This document shows positions 14,906 to 25,232 of a stretch of DNA of 50,363 nt, piece after piece. The stretch comes from an uncultured Dorea sp. (GTDB lineage Bacteria > Bacillota > Clostridia > Lachnospirales > Lachnospiraceae). The notes below the pieces were generated by a model. The model was not told where the DNA came from. It did not search any database and saw only the letters and a list, made by a program, of their open reading frames with translations. Position 1 is the first letter of the stretch. The number at the start of each line of letters is the position of its first letter. The position numbers were made by a program, and so were the translations under genes. The stretch spans positions 1-50,363 of the forward strand of contig CATLEM010000003.1 of NCBI GenBank assembly GCA_949916155.1, given 5' to 3'.

Positions 14906-15886
14906 GTGAAAAATATCAATGAACAGATTAAAACGGGGAAATTCCAGAAAGTATACCTTCTTTATGGTGAAGAGGCATACTTGAAAAAGCAGTATAAGGA
15001 TAAGCTTATAAAAGCTATGCTGCCGGAGGGCGATACGGTGAACTATGCCTATTATGAGGGTAAGGGAATAGAACCGGAGCAGCTTATTGACCTGGCGGAG
15101 ACAATGCCCTTTTTTGCCGAGCGGCGTCTGATCGTCGTGGAAAATTCCGGTTTTTTTAAAAATTCCGTCCCGAAATTTGCCGATTATATTAAGACGATGC
15201 CGGACACAGCCTGTTTTATTTTTGTGGAAAATGAAGTGGACAAAAGGGGGAAGATGTATAAGGCAGTAAAAGATGCCGGATATATCTCAGAGATGGGGCG
15301 GCAGGACGAGAAGACGCTTCTCTACTGGATCGCGGGCCAGATGGGACGGGAGGGGAAGCAGATCAGGGAATCCGCAGCCCGTTATCTGGTGTCCAGAGCA
15401 GGGACGGATATGGAGCTTCTCGAGAAGGAGCTTGAGAAGCTGTTCTCTTATACTCTTGGCAGAAGAGAGATTACAGCGGAAGATATCGATGCTGTCTGTA
15501 CAATACAGATATCGAATAAGATTTTTGATATGGTTGAGGCTGTCGCTGCAAAGCAGCAAAAAAAGGCGCTTGATTATTACTATGATCTGCTTGCATTAAA
15601 GGAGCCGTCTATGCGGATCCTGTATCTTCTGACCCGGCAGTTCCGGCTGCTTTACGAAGTAAAGGAACTGATGAAGCAGGGGTTTGATAAAGCACAGATT
15701 GCCAGGACAGCGAAGCTTCATCCGTTTGTTGCGGGGAAATATATGAAGCAATGCAAGGATTTTTCAGATAAACAGTTAAAGGATATCATGGAAGCAGGAG
15801 TGCAGTACGAGGAACTTGTTAAAACGGGATGTCTTAATGATCGGATGAGCGTAGAACTTTTCATTGTAAAGTACAGCCTTGCATGA
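14906..15886 (+). CDS. holA: DNA polymerase III delta subunit
   Basis: 326 residues from a GTG at 14906 (MKNINEQIKTG). AAGGGG at 14889-14894 is the RBS; the in-frame GTG at 14894 overlaps that RBS and is less likely. It is the clamp-loader delta subunit, which opens the sliding clamp. The N-terminal YLLYGEEAYLKKQYKD matches the family, as do AETMPFFAERRLIVVENSGFF and the C-terminal LTRQFRLLYEVKEL. It lies 67 nt upstream of lepA, a common order in Firmicutes. It has no Walker A Lys, as expected for delta. Confidence 0.93.
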   Translation: MKNINEQIKTGKFQKVYLLYGEEAYLKKQYKDKLIKAMLPEGDTVNYAYYEGKGIEPEQLIDLAETMPFFAERRLIVVENSGFFKNSVPKFADYIKTMPDTACFIFVENEVDKRGKMYKAVKDAGYISEMGRQDEKTLLYWIAGQMGREGKQIRESAARYLVSRAGTDMELLEKELEKLFSYTLGRREITAEDIDAVCTIQISNKIFDMVEAVAAKQQKKALDYYYDLLALKEPSMRILYLLTRQFRLLYEVKELMKQGFDKAQIARTAKLHPFVAGKYMKQCKDFSDKQLKDIMEAGVQYEELVKTGCLNDRMSVELFIVKYSLA

Positions 15887-15953
15887 TATGATACTAAGGT
15901 CGGAGGAAGTCCGAGATGACGGATTTCGAATGGTTTAGAAAGGAGCATTAGGA

Positions 15954-17771
15954 GTGGCAGAGATTAATCAAAGTAAAATTCGTAATTTTTGTATTATTGC
16001 CCATATCGACCATGGGAAATCTACCCTTGCAGACCGTATTATCGAGATGACAGGTCTTCTGACGAGCAGAGAGATGCAGTCGCAGGTATTGGATAACATG
16101 GAACTTGAGCGTGAGCGGGGGATTACGATCAAGGCACAGACAGTGCGTATTGTCTACAAAGCAAGAAATGGTGAGGAGTATATTTTTAATCTGATCGATA
16201 CGCCGGGTCATGTAGATTTTAACTATGAGGTATCCAGAAGCCTTGCAGCCTGTGACGGTGCGATTCTTGTAGTGGATGCGGCCCAGGGAGTAGAGGCGCA
16301 GACACTGGCTAATGTATATCTTGCACTGGATCATGATCTGGACGTTATGCCGGTGATCAATAAAGTAGATCTCCCGAGTGCTGAGCCGGAGCGTGTTATA
16401 GAAGAAATTGAAGATATCATCGGAATCGAGGCGCAGGATGCGCCGCGTATTTCCGCGAAGACAGGGCTGAATGTAGAAGAAGTATTAGAGCAGATCATTG
16501 AGAAGATACCGGCGCCGGAAGGGGATGCGAAAGCGCCGCTGAAGGCTTTGATCTTTGACTCGGTTTATGATTCTTATAAAGGAGTTATCGTTTTTTGCCG
16601 CATTAAAGAAGGCGCGATACGGAAAGGCACACCGATCCTTATGATGGCGACCGGAGCAAAGGCAGAGGTTGTAGAGGTCGGATATTTTGGCGCGGGACAG
16701 TTTATTCCCTGTGAGGAATTGAGCGCGGGCATGGTTGGTTATATTACGGCAAGTATTAAAAACGTAAAAGATACCCGTGTGGGAGATACGATCACCAATG
16801 CTCAGTCACCCTGCAGGGAACCGCTTCCGGGGTATAAAAAGGTGAATCCGATGGTTTACTGCGGGATGTATCCTGCAGATGGTGCGAAATATCCGGATCT
16901 TCGGGATGCTCTTGAAAAGCTTCAGCTTAATGATGCCTCGCTGCAGTTTGAACCGGAGACTTCTGTAGCGTTAGGATTCGGATACCGATGCGGATTTCTT
17001 GGGCTTTTGCATCTGGAGATCATCCAGGAACGGCTGGAGAGAGAGTACAATCTGGATCTGGTGACTACAGCTCCGGGTGTAGTGTACAAAGTTTATAAAA
17101 CTAATGGAGAGGTTATTGAACTTACGAATCCCTCCAATCTTCCTGATCCGTCCGAGATTGAATACATGGAAGAGCCGATCGTTAAGGCAGAGATCATGGT
17201 TACGTCGGAATATATCGGGGCGATCATGGATCTTTGTCAGGAGAGAAGGGGAATCTATGAGGGTATGGAATATATGGAGGAGACCCGTGCGGTGCTTCAT
17301 TACCGTCTGCCGCTCAATGAGATCATCTATGATTTCTTTGATGCGCTGAAATCCCGTTCCCGAGGATATGCTTCCTTTGATTATGAGCTGGATGGGTACA
17401 TGCAGTCAGAACTTGTAAAGCTGGATATCCTGATCAATAAAGAAGAGGTGGATGCGCTGTCCTTTATCGTACATGCCCAGACGGCTTACGAGAGGGGAAG
17501 GAAGATGTGCGAAAAACTGAAAGAGGAGATTCCGAGGCATTTGTTCGAGATTCCGATCCAGGCGGCGATCGGAAGCAAGATCATCGCCAGAGAGACTGTA
17601 CGTGCCATGCGCAAGGATGTGCTTGCCAAGTGTTACGGCGGAGATATCACCCGTAAGAAAAAGCTTTTGGAAAAACAGAAGGAAGGCAAGAAGCGTATGC
17701 GGCAGGTGGGTAATGTGGAGATTCCTCAGAAGGCATTTATGAGTGTATTGAAGTTGGATGATAAAAAGTGA
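15954..17771 (+). CDS. lepA: Elongation factor 4 (LepA), ribosome back-translocase GTPase
   Basis: 605 residues, the usual length, starting with a GTG at 15954 after AAAGGAG. G-domain motifs: AHIDHGKST (G1), RGITIKAQ (G2), DTPGHVDF (G3), NKVDLPSA (G4) and SAKTGLNV (G5). The C-terminal LepA domain with [18 protein letters not shown] is complete. LepA acts on stalled or mistranslocated ribosomes and in ribosome assembly. Its stop overlaps the hemW start (TGATG), so the two are coupled. Confidence 0.98.
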   Translation: MAEINQSKIRNFCIIAHIDHGKSTLADRIIEMTGLLTSREMQSQVLDNMELERERGITIKAQTVRIVYKARNGEEYIFNLIDTPGHVDFNYEVSRSLAACDGAILVVDAAQGVEAQTLANVYLALDHDLDVMPVINKVDLPSAEPERVIEEIEDIIGIEAQDAPRISAKTGLNVEEVLEQIIEKIPAPEGDAKAPLKALIFDSVYDSYKGVIVFCRIKEGAIRKGTPILMMATGAKAEVVEVGYFGAGQFIPCEELSAGMVGYITASIKNVKDTRVGDTITNAQSPCREPLPGYKKVNPMVYCGMYPADGAKYPDLRDALEKLQLNDASLQFEPETSVALGFGYRCGFLGLLHLEIIQERLEREYNLDLVTTAPGVVYKVYKTNGEVIELTNPSNLPDPSEIEYMEEPIVKAEIMVTSEYIGAIMDLCQERRGIYEGMEYMEETRAVLHYRLPLNEIIYDFFDALKSRSRGYASFDYELDGYMQSELVKLDILINKEEVDALSFIVHAQTAYERGRKMCEKLKEEIPRHLFEIPIQAAIGSKIIARETVRAMRKDVLAKCYGGDITRKKKLLEKQKEGKKRMRQVGNVEIPQKAFMSVLKLDDKK

Positions 17772-18901
17772 TGAGGCCGTTAGAAATCTATGTGCATATA
17801 CCGTTTTGTATTAAAAAATGCAGCTACTGTGATTTTTTGTCTGCTCCGGCCGGCAGGCAGGAGCAGCAGGAATATGTAGAGAGCCTTTGCGGGCAGATCC
17901 GATCTTATGGAGAGACCGCGAAGGCTTATCGTGTTATCAGCATTTTTATCGGGGGAGGGACACCTTCCATCCTGGAAGGAGAGCAGATAGCGCAGATTTT
18001 TCTTGCATTGCGGGAAGTTTTTTTTATAGAAGAAGATGCGGAGATCACGATAGAGATGAATCCGGGAACTGTGACGCAAGATAAACTAAAGGTATACCGG
18101 GATGTTAAGATCAATCGCTTAAGTATCGGGCTTCAGTCGGCGGACAACAGGGAGCTGAAAGTGCTTGGAAGGATACATACCTTTGAGGATTTTCTTGATA
18201 CTTACCGGATGTCAAGGGAAGCAGGATTTGAAAATATCAATATAGATCTGATGTCGGCGGTTCCCGGGCAGACTGCCGAAAGCTATGCGGCGACGCTTCA
18301 CAGGACAGCGGGGCTTGCACCGGAGCATATCTCGGCATACAGTCTGATCATAGAGGAAGGAACTCCATTTTATGAAGTTTACGGGGAGGGGCCGTCTCCC
18401 AAAGTAAAAGAGACAGAAACCGGTGGCTTTCTGGCATATCCGGAACTTCCGGATGAAGACACCGAGCGTCAGATGTATTATGATACGAAGAGGATATTGG
18501 CGGAGTACGGATATTTCCGGTATGAGATCTCAAATTATGCGAAAGCAGGATATGAGTGCCGCCACAATATCGGTTACTGGAATCGTACAGAGTATCTGGG
18601 ATTTGGGGATGGTGCAGCGTCATTTATAGATCACAGAAGGTGGACGGCAGGGCAGGAGCCGGAGAAGCTGAGCAGAGAAGATGAGATGGAAGAATATATG
18701 TTTCTCGGGCTTAGAATAATCAAAGGAGTGTCAAAGACAGGGTTTGAGAAGGAATTCGGCGTACCTGTGGAGAGAGTATACCAAAAAGTGCTTGCTGATA
18801 TGGAGAGCAGGCAGCTTTTAGAGCAGGAAGGCGACTTTATCCGGCTGACGGACAGAGGAATCGATGTCAGCAATTATGTGATGAGCGGATTTCTTCTATA
18901 A
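17771..18901 (+). CDS. hemW: HemW radical SAM heme chaperone (HemN-like)
   Basis: 376 residues from the ATG overlapping the lepA stop; a GTG one codon earlier is possible. Radical SAM motif CIKKCSYCDF (Cys-x3-Cys-x2-Cys) near residue 14, then FIGGGTPSIL, NRLSIGLQSAD and NIDLMSAVPGQT. The CxxxCxxC followed by DF and the lepA linkage mark HemW, a heme-binding protein, rather than coproporphyrinogen dehydrogenase HemN, although older annotations often say HemN. In an anaerobe its heme client is unclear. Confidence 0.92.
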   Translation: MRPLEIYVHIPFCIKKCSYCDFLSAPAGRQEQQEYVESLCGQIRSYGETAKAYRVISIFIGGGTPSILEGEQIAQIFLALREVFFIEEDAEITIEMNPGTVTQDKLKVYRDVKINRLSIGLQSADNRELKVLGRIHTFEDFLDTYRMSREAGFENINIDLMSAVPGQTAESYAATLHRTAGLAPEHISAYSLIIEEGTPFYEVYGEGPSPKVKETETGGFLAYPELPDEDTERQMYYDTKRILAEYGYFRYEISNYAKAGYECRHNIGYWNRTEYLGFGDGAASFIDHRRWTAGQEPEKLSREDEMEEYMFLGLRIIKGVSKTGFEKEFGVPVERVYQKVLADMESRQLLEQEGDFIRLTDRGIDVSNYVMSGFLL

Positions 18902-18919
18902 AGAGACAGCGAATCTGCG

Positions 18920-19432
18920 TTACAGCAGTGTTTTCATTACCATGGCATAGATTTCCTGGTTTTTGGCAGACCAGTTATTGGCAATGGCGGAAGCCTCTGC
19001 TTTCGTAGGGACAGAGACGGTCAGATCGATAAGGGGAATGCCCTGCTCTATGATCTGGCAGCGCACATTGTATTCACTGGATGAGTTCAGATAATAGTCG
19101 GATCTGACAGAGATTTCATTTTTTAATTCATATTGCTTTGCTGTTAAGAATGTCTGAATATCTTTCCTGATATCGGGTGACATATCATTTTTGAACAGAT
19201 GTATGGTTTTCTCCCCCTCTTCAGTCAGATAATAAAGTGTGCGGTTAGGAGTAGTTTCTTTGCGGATGAGACGGTCTTCGATAAGTTCGCCGATTACCTG
19301 GTGAAGTTTGAAATAATCTGTATACCCCTGTTCAAGTACAAATTCGGAAATCTGCGAATTTGTGAGGGGAAAATCGATACAGTTCAGCATATAGAGAACG
19401 ATCAGTTTATAAAGCTTGAATATGGTTTTCAT
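18920..19432 (-). CDS. DUF4364 family protein, winged-helix-like
   Basis: 170 residues. The protein matches DUF4364, a family common in Clostridia: LYKLIVLYMLNCIDFPLTNSQ, a helix-turn-helix-like region (FVLEQGYTDYFKLHQVIGEL) and a wing with TLYYLTEEGEKTI. Function is unknown; the N-terminal half looks like a PadR/MarR-type DNA-binding fold, which I infer from the pattern only. The ATG at 19432 lies inside the end of the upstream radical SAM gene (26-nt overlap), so they share a transcript. It converges on hemW with an 18-nt gap. Confidence 0.85.
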   Translation of the reverse strand: MKTIFKLYKLIVLYMLNCIDFPLTNSQISEFVLEQGYTDYFKLHQVIGELIEDRLIRKETTPNRTLYYLTEEGEKTIHLFKNDMSPDIRKDIQTFLTAKQYELKNEISVRSDYYLNSSSEYNVRCQIIEQGIPLIDLTVSVPTKAEASAIANNWSAKNQEIYAMVMKTLL

Positions 19433-20365
19433 GATGGTATTCCTTTCCCTGCCAGATATTTTCCTGCTTCAGATACGCCTGCATCTGATTCAGTACATGA
19501 CGTTTATTTGCGCTCCACATGGGCGCCAGGAGAAGGGACTTCGGCCCGTCGCCGGTCAGGCGGTGGATGACGATGTCCGGCCTCAGGTTTGAGATACATT
19601 TTCCTGTAATGTCCAGATATTCTTCCATAGAGAGAATATGGAACGGGTGACGGTCATAATAAACGGCCAGATCCGTATCTCTGAGGATATGGAGAAGCTG
19701 GAGCTTTATGCCTTGTATCTTCATCCTGTTGAGATAGCGGACGGTGGTGAGCATGTGATCTTCATCCTCCCCGGGGAGTCCGAGTATCACATGGGCAACA
19801 GTATCGATACCCCGGCTGTAAAGGGCATCTAAAGCCTGCTCGAAGACGGGTAATTCATAACCTCTGCGGATGAATCTGGCGGTGGATTCGTGGATGGTCT
19901 GAAGCCCAAGCTCCACCCATACAGGCTTTATACGGTTCAGTTTACTGAGAAGGTCAAGAACCTGACTGCCGAGGCAGTCGGGTCTTGTGGCGATAGACAG
20001 TATACGGATGTCAGGATGATTTATCGCTTCAGTAAAGATCCTTCTCAAATCTTCAAGAGGGGCATATGTATTTGTATATGCCTGGAAATACGCGATGTAG
20101 GAAGAACCGGAATGTTTCTTTGCCACATATTTTTTTGCAGTTTCAATCTGTTCTGCGATGGGGAGAGACGCATTTGCGGCGAAATCTCCGGAACCTCCCC
20201 TGCTGCAGAAGATACATCCGTGGGTTCCGAGTGTTCCGTCACGGTTCGGACAGGTATTCCGCCGTTTAAAGATAATTTGTATAGTTTTTGTCCAAAATAT
20301 TTCCTTAAGTAATGATCAAGCGAATAATACCGCTTTTCTCCCCAGTATACGGTCTGCGCATCCAT
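19407..20365 (-). pseudogene. TIGR01212 (YhcC-like) radical SAM gene with a single-base frameshift
   Basis: The N-terminal frame from the ATG at 20365 reads MDAQTVYWGEKRYYSLDHYL up to LNGGIP. The next codons must shift by one base near 20253 to continue as CPNRDGTLGTHGCIFCSRGG, the radical SAM cluster motif, and then run open to a stop at 19407 (FQAYTNTYAP, ATRPDCLG, GLQTIHESTARFIRRG, HVILGLPGEDEDH). One base appears missing in the CCTGTCCG stretch. An ATG at 20126 would give a 239-residue protein lacking the Fe-S motif, so no active enzyme can be made as written. Either a recent pseudogene or a sequencing or assembly error. The family function is uncharacterised. Confidence 0.88.
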
Positions 20366-20510
20366 ATTTTCCTCCTGGCTCTGAACTTTACCTGCCTGAT
20401 GATGTTATCATATCATCTGGAGAAGTGCAAATCAACCTTATTTAATTTTTGCAGATTAAGCGGCTTTGCTGTCGCCGCGCCAGAATAAAAAGAAAAATGC
20501 GATAAAAGAC

Positions 20511-20539
20511 TTTCCATAACGGAAATGTTGTAGTATAAT
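20511..20539 (+). promoter_or_regulatory. rho promoter and leader
   Basis: TTTCCA (20511-20516), 17-nt spacer, TATAAT (20534-20539). A leader of about 80 nt follows, with a short GGTC-ggttca-GACC hairpin near 20567-20580. The rest of the gap 20366-20510 holds the start region of the minus-strand radical SAM gene and nothing else I recognise. Confidence 0.6.
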
Positions 20540-20624
20540 CTAAGCGTTGCAGTTATTTCAGGAAGGTCGGTTCAGACCGTTTATCCCACCATAGCAGGAT
20601 GAAGTAAGAAAGGATTATATTTTA

Positions 20625-21965
20625 ATGATGAGAGAAAAATATGAATCTCTGCCGCTTGCTACCTTAAAGGAGCTGGCAAAGGCGAGAGGATTAAAGGGTA
20701 TTTCAGTAATGAAGAAAGCGGAGCTTATCGAACTTATGCTGAAAGAAGACGAAAAAGAAAAGAAGGAAAAGCAGGATACAGTAAAAGAGATGTCCGCGAA
20801 TACAGGAGATAAGGAGATTCATGATATCGACAGACTCGACAGCGGGATGACTGCACAGGGGATTCTTGAGGTTATGCCGGATGGATATGGTTTTATCAGA
20901 AGTGCCAATTATCTGCCGGGTGAGAATGATGTATACGTATCTCCGTCACAGATCCGAAAGTTTAATTTAAAGACGGGAGATATACTGGAAGGCAATACGA
21001 GGATCAAGACCCAGCAGGAGAAGTTCAGTGCACTTTTGTATCTGACCAGGATCAATGAGATGGACCCGCTGAAGGCTATGCGCAGGAAGAATTTTGAGGA
21101 TATGACTCCGATATTCCCTGATGAAAGACTGAAGCTGGAATGTGGGAAGACAAGTACCGCTATGCGTATCATGGACCTGATGTCGCCTATCGGAAAAGGG
21201 CAGAGAGGTATGATCGTGTCGCCGCCGAAGGCCGGTAAGACGACGCTTCTTAAGCAGGTGGCGCTGTCAGTCCGCCAGAACAATCCGGAGGTACACCTTC
21301 TGATCCTTCTGATCGATGAACGCCCGGAGGAGGTAACGGATATCAAGGAGACTATCGAGGGTGAGAATGTAGAGGTTATCTATTCAACTTTTGACGAGCT
21401 TCCGGAGCATCATAAGAGAGTTTCCGAGATGGTGATCGAGCGGGCGAAGAGACTTGTTGAGCATAAAAAGGACGTGATGATCATACTCGACAGCATTACC
21501 AGGCTGGCAAGGGCATATAACCTTACCGTGCCGCCGTCAGGACGTACATTGTCCGGCGGACTTGATCCGGCGGCGCTTCATATGCCGAAGCGTTTCTTCG
21601 GTGCCGCGAGAAACATGCGCGGAGGAGGAAGCCTGACGATTCTTGCCAGTGCTTTGGTCAACACCGGAAGCAAGATGGACGATGTCATCTATGAGGAGTT
21701 TAAAGGGACAGGCAATATGGAACTGGTTCTTGACCGCAAGCTGTCTGAAAAGAGGATGTTCCCGGCGATCGATATCGCGCCGTCAGGAACGAGAAGGGAA
21801 GATCTGCTTCTTTCTTTGCAGGAACAGGAGGCTGTAGATACCATGCGCCGTGCGCTCAACGGATTACGCGCTGAAGAAGCGGTTGACAATATACTCAATA
21901 TGTTCAGCCGTACGAAAAATAATGTGGAATTGATCCAATTAGTAAAAAAGACAAAATTAATCTAG
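20625..21965 (+). CDS. rho: Transcription termination factor Rho
   Basis: 446 residues; the start is one of two adjacent ATG codons at 20625/20628, with AAGGA upstream. Domains: N-terminal helical SAP-like part (residues 1-40), a short charged linker ([10 protein letters not shown]), the cold-shock RNA-binding domain ([20 protein letters not shown]), then the hexameric ATPase with Walker [12 protein letters not shown], Walker [17 protein letters not shown]-loop GRTLSGG and the R-loop region. It terminates untranslated transcripts. The linker is modest compared with the long disordered insertions in some Clostridia. It is followed directly by rpmE. Confidence 0.97.
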   Translation: MMREKYESLPLATLKELAKARGLKGISVMKKAELIELMLKEDEKEKKEKQDTVKEMSANTGDKEIHDIDRLDSGMTAQGILEVMPDGYGFIRSANYLPGENDVYVSPSQIRKFNLKTGDILEGNTRIKTQQEKFSALLYLTRINEMDPLKAMRRKNFEDMTPIFPDERLKLECGKTSTAMRIMDLMSPIGKGQRGMIVSPPKAGKTTLLKQVALSVRQNNPEVHLLILLIDERPEEVTDIKETIEGENVEVIYSTFDELPEHHKRVSEMVIERAKRLVEHKKDVMIILDSITRLARAYNLTVPPSGRTLSGGLDPAALHMPKRFFGAARNMRGGGSLTILASALVNTGSKMDDVIYEEFKGTGNMELVLDRKLSEKRMFPAIDIAPSGTRREDLLLSLQEQEAVDTMRRALNGLRAEEAVDNILNMFSRTKNNVELIQLVKKTKLI

Positions 21966-21991
21966 ACAAGAAAGAGCTTTTATGATACAAT
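21963..21991 (+). promoter_or_regulatory. rpmE promoter overlapping the rho stop codon
   Basis: TAGACA (21963-21968), 17-nt spacer, TACAAT (21986-21991), with TG at 21983-21984. The -35 begins on the rho stop codon. Confidence 0.65.
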
Positions 21992-22059
21992 ATGAAAGCT
22001 GTTTAAAAAAGAAATATAATTGCATTATGCGTAAAACAAATAAAGAAGAGGTGAAAATC

Positions 22060-22263
22060 ATGAAAGAAGGAATACATCCAGCATATCATCAGGCAACTGT
22101 AACTTGTAACTGCGGCAATACCTTTGTGACAGGTTCTACAAGCGAGGATATCCACGTGGAGATCTGTTCCAAATGTCATCCGTTCTATACGGGACAGCAG
22201 AAAGCAGCTCAGGCCCGCGGCCGTGTTGATAAGTTCAATAAGAAATACGGAATGGGAAAATAA
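22060..22263 (+). CDS. rpmE: 50S ribosomal protein L31, zinc-binding form
   Basis: 67 residues starting [16 protein letters not shown]. The start at 22060 is chosen because L31 always begins this way and GAGGTG lies 8 nt upstream; the frame opens 26 codons earlier. The four zinc ligands are present (TCNCGN and EICSKCHPF), marking the C+ paralogue used when zinc is sufficient. It is a component of the large ribosomal subunit and can be shed as a zinc store. Confidence 0.97.
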   Translation: MKEGIHPAYHQATVTCNCGNTFVTGSTSEDIHVEICSKCHPFYTGQQKAAQARGRVDKFNKKYGMGK

Positions 22264-22275
22264 GCTTACAAGTAC

Positions 22276-22308
22276 AGGGTTGAGGTTTTTAAAATCTCAA
22301 CCCTTTTT
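22276..22308 (+). terminator. Intrinsic terminator after rpmE
   Basis: AGGGTTGAG (22276-22284) pairs perfectly with CTCAACCCT (22296-22304), followed by a run of five T. Confidence 0.92.
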
Positions 22309-22369
22309 GTACTATGAGTATGGAAAAAGGCTGCCAAAGGCAGGCCTTCTGTAATTATAAGGAGAATTT

Positions 22370-23317
22370 ATGAGATCATCGAATATCGGAGGACAGGCAG
22401 TCCTTGAAGGAATTATGATGAAGCATGAAGATGAATATGCAGTGGCGGTAAGGAGACCGGACGGGGAGATTGTGGTAAAGAAGGATGAATATCGCGGCGT
22501 GGCAGGCTTTAAGCCTCTGACTAAGATTCCTTTTATCCGGGGGGTATTCAATTTTATCGATTCTATGGTGCTGGGTATTCAGACGCTGACCTACTCGGCG
22601 GAGTTCTATGAGGATGAGGAGGAAGGAAAAAAAGAGGACACAGCCAAAAGAGCACAGAAAAAAGAAGACAGCAAAGGGACGGAGAAGCTTATCATGGCGG
22701 GAACAGTCCTGTTTTCTGTTGCGGCGGCGGTTGCGATCTTCATGGTTCTGCCTTATTTCCTTTCCTCTCTGCTTAAGCCCGTTATCTCTTCTTATACATG
22801 GCGCACGGTCATCGAAGGGTTTATGCGGATCGGTATTTTTATTGCCTATGTGCTGCTGATCTCACGGATGGAAGATATCCAGCGCACATTCATGTATCAC
22901 GGGGCAGAGCACAAGTGTATCAACTGTATTGAGCACGGACTGCCGCTGACCGTTGATAATGTGCGCATAAGTTCCAGACAGCACAAGCGCTGCGGAACCA
23001 GCTTCCTGTTCTTTGTGCTGGCTATCGGCATCATCCTTCTGCTGTTTATCAGAGTGGAATCGCCGGTCATGCGTGTGGCGGTACGGATCGCCCTTTTGCC
23101 GGTCATCGCGGGGGTATCCTATGAGGTGCTCAAGCTGGCGGGAAGAAGTGAGAATCCGGTAGTGAATCTTTTCAGCAAACCTGGACTGGCGGTTCAGAAG
23201 CTGACGACGAAGGAGCCGGACGACAGTATGATCGAGGTTGCTATACAGGCGGTGGAGGCAGTATTTGACTGGAGAGCATATGAAGCAGAAAATTTCGGCG
23301 ATACAGGAAATCTATAG
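22370..23317 (+). CDS. DUF1385 family membrane protein (YqhQ-like)
   Basis: 315 residues. The N-terminal NIGGQAVLEGIMMKHEDEYA is the DUF1385 signature. The central part has a charged stretch (DEEEGKKEDTAKRAQKKED, residues about 84-102), two hydrophobic helices (LIMAGTVLFSVAAAVAIF and a second after it), then the conserved HGAEHKCINCIEHGLPL and RCGTSFLFFVL with His/Cys that suggest metal binding. The biochemical role is unknown. The order rpmE, DUF1385, prmC, prfA is conserved in Firmicutes, linking it to translation by position only. RBS AAGGAG precedes it, and its end overlaps prmC by 38 nt. Confidence 0.9.
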   Translation: MRSSNIGGQAVLEGIMMKHEDEYAVAVRRPDGEIVVKKDEYRGVAGFKPLTKIPFIRGVFNFIDSMVLGIQTLTYSAEFYEDEEEGKKEDTAKRAQKKEDSKGTEKLIMAGTVLFSVAAAVAIFMVLPYFLSSLLKPVISSYTWRTVIEGFMRIGIFIAYVLLISRMEDIQRTFMYHGAEHKCINCIEHGLPLTVDNVRISSRQHKRCGTSFLFFVLAIGIILLLFIRVESPVMRVAVRIALLPVIAGVSYEVLKLAGRSENPVVNLFSKPGLAVQKLTTKEPDDSMIEVAIQAVEAVFDWRAYEAENFGDTGNL

Positions 23318-24143
23318 AGAAGGTGTAAAAGCTCTTGAGGATGCGGGGATACCGGATGCGGGACTTGATGCCTGGTATCTGCTAGAACATGTGACGGGGA
23401 TAAAAAGAGCCTCCTATTATGCTCATCCGGAGAGAGAACTTGGGAGGGAAGAAATAAAGCGGTATTTTTCTTATATAGAAAAGCGCGGGAAAAGGATTCC
23501 TCTCCAGCATCTTACGGGAGAGCAGGAGTTTATGGGGCTTTCTTTTGCGGTGAATGAGCATGTGCTCATTCCGCGGCAGGATACGGAGACGCTCGTGGAG
23601 ACGGCATTAGAGCGGATGAAGCCTGGCATGGAAGTGCTGGATATGTGCACGGGATCCGGATGTATACTGCTGAGTCTCTTAAGATTATGCAGAGAAGAGG
23701 GAGTGACGGGGACCGGAACGGACATATCTTCGGATGCGCTTGCTGTAGCAAGAAAAAATGCAGAAAGACTTCATGTGCAGGCAGACTTCCGGCAGGGAGA
23801 TCTGTTTGAATGTATTGAGCAGGGGAGACGATTCGATATGATCCTGTCTAATCCGCCGTATATCCCTGTCCCGGTGATGGATACACTTCAGGATGAGGTG
23901 CGCCTTTATGACCCGTATACTGCTTTGGCAGGAGGTTCGGACGGGCTTTTCTTTTACGGGAGGATCATCGGAGAAAGTATCCTGCATATAAAGACAGGCG
24001 GGCTGCTGCTGTTTGAGATCGGCTGTGAGCAGGCGGAGGCGGTGAGTGGTCTGATGAAGGCGGCGGGATATGAGGATGTCATGGTGAAAAAGGACTTAGC
24101 AGGTCTTGACCGTGTTGTGGCGGGAATGTACAATGGAGAATAG
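23280..24143 (+). CDS. prmC: Release factor N5-glutamine methyltransferase
   Basis: 287 residues from the ATG at 23280, with GGAG 6 nt upstream; an earlier in-frame start at 23238 lies deeper in the DUF1385 gene. PrmC methylates the Gln of the GGQ motif in RF1 and RF2, using SAM. The helical N-terminal substrate domain is followed by the catalytic domain with VLIPRQDTETLVE, the SAM loop DMCTGSGCILL and the diagnostic NPPYIP. It is directly followed by its substrate gene prfA (18-nt gap). Confidence 0.95.
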   Translation: MKQKISAIQEIYREGVKALEDAGIPDAGLDAWYLLEHVTGIKRASYYAHPERELGREEIKRYFSYIEKRGKRIPLQHLTGEQEFMGLSFAVNEHVLIPRQDTETLVETALERMKPGMEVLDMCTGSGCILLSLLRLCREEGVTGTGTDISSDALAVARKNAERLHVQADFRQGDLFECIEQGRRFDMILSNPPYIPVPVMDTLQDEVRLYDPYTALAGGSDGLFFYGRIIGESILHIKTGGLLLFEIGCEQAEAVSGLMKAAGYEDVMVKKDLAGLDRVVAGMYNGE

Positions 24144-24161
24144 CTGTAAGGAGGAAGAAAG

Positions 24162-25232
24162 ATGTTTGACAGGTTAGAAGATTTACTCATTCGTTTGGAG
24201 GAGATACTCAGTGAGCTTTCTGAGCCGGACGTGGCAAGTGACCAGAGCCGTTTCAGGAAGCTTATGAAGGAACAGAATGAGCTTACTCCTATTGTGGAGG
24301 CATATAAGGAATACAAGGCGTGCAGGCAGGCTGCTGAGGACAGCCTGCAGATGCTTGAGGAGGAGAGCGACGAGGAGATGCGGGAGCTTGCCAAGGAAGA
24401 ACTTAATGATTCCAGGGCAAGGATCGAAGAGTTGGAGCGGGAACTTAAGATACTTCTCCTTCCCAAAGACCCTAATGACGATAAGGATGTAGTGGTTGAG
24501 ATCCGTGCCGGAGCCGGTGGAGATGAGGCGGCTCTTTTTGCGGCGGAGATATACCGCATGTATATTCACTATGCGGAGAGCAGGCGCTGGAAAGTGGAGC
24601 TTGTGGAATGTGAGGAGATCGGGATCGGCGGCATGAAGAATGTGACCTTTATGATCAATGGGAACGGAGCCTACTCTGTGATGAAGTATGAATCCGGAGT
24701 CCATCGTGTACAGCGTGTGCCTGAGACAGAGTCCGGCGGCCGTATCCATACATCTACTATCACAGTGGCGGTTATGCCGGAAGCCGAGGAAGTGGATGTC
24801 CAGATTGATGAGAAAGATATACGGATTGATGTGATGCGCGCTTCAGGAAACGGCGGCCAGTGTGTCAACACGACAGACTCTGCTGTCCGGCTGACCCATT
24901 ATCCAACCGGGATCGTGATCTACAGCCAGACGGAAAAGTCCCAGCTTCAGAATAAGGAAAAGGCATTTGCCCTTCTGCGTGCAAAACTCTATGATATCGA
25001 GTGCCAGAAGCGTCACGATGCGGAGGCAGAGGCAAGAAAGAGTCAGATAGGCACCGGAGACCGCTCAGAGAAGATACGGACATACAACTTCCCCCAGGGG
25101 CGGGTGACAGATCATCGGATCGGGCTGACTCTTTATAAACTTGACAAGATCATGAATGGAGATATACAGGAGATCATAGATGCCTGCATTGCTGCAGATC
25201 AGGCGGCGAAGCTGGCAAATATGAACGAATGA
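24162..25232 (+). CDS. prfA: Peptide chain release factor 1
   Basis: 356 residues with RBS AAGGAGG. It reads UAA and UAG. The GGQ loop that triggers peptide release is in [18 protein letters not shown]; most RF1 have GGQHVN, here Cys replaces His, as in related Clostridia to my recollection. The usual [15 protein letters not shown] and the C-terminal [14 protein letters not shown] are intact. Its stop overlaps the next ATG (ATGA), so the ABC transporter is translationally coupled. Confidence 0.97.
   Translation: MFDRLEDLLIRLEEILSELSEPDVASDQSRFRKLMKEQNELTPIVEAYKEYKACRQAAEDSLQMLEEESDEEMRELAKEELNDSRARIEELERELKILLLPKDPNDDKDVVVEIRAGAGGDEAALFAAEIYRMYIHYAESRRWKVELVECEEIGIGGMKNVTFMINGNGAYSVMKYESGVHRVQRVPETESGGRIHTSTITVAVMPEAEEVDVQIDEKDIRIDVMRASGNGGQCVNTTDSAVRLTHYPTGIVIYSQTEKSQLQNKEKAFALLRAKLYDIECQKRHDAEAEARKSQIGTGDRSEKIRTYNFPQGRVTDHRIGLTLYKLDKIMNGDIQEIIDACIAADQAAKLANMNE

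Noticed and set aside
18903-18925. Terminator between convergent hemW and the DUF4364 gene
   Set aside because: No stable stem with a T-run could be found in the 18-nt gap or just around it.
22000-22060. Longer L31 protein with a 26-residue N-terminal extension
   Set aside because: L31 begins MKEGIHP and the RBS sits before that codon; the upstream codons are leader.
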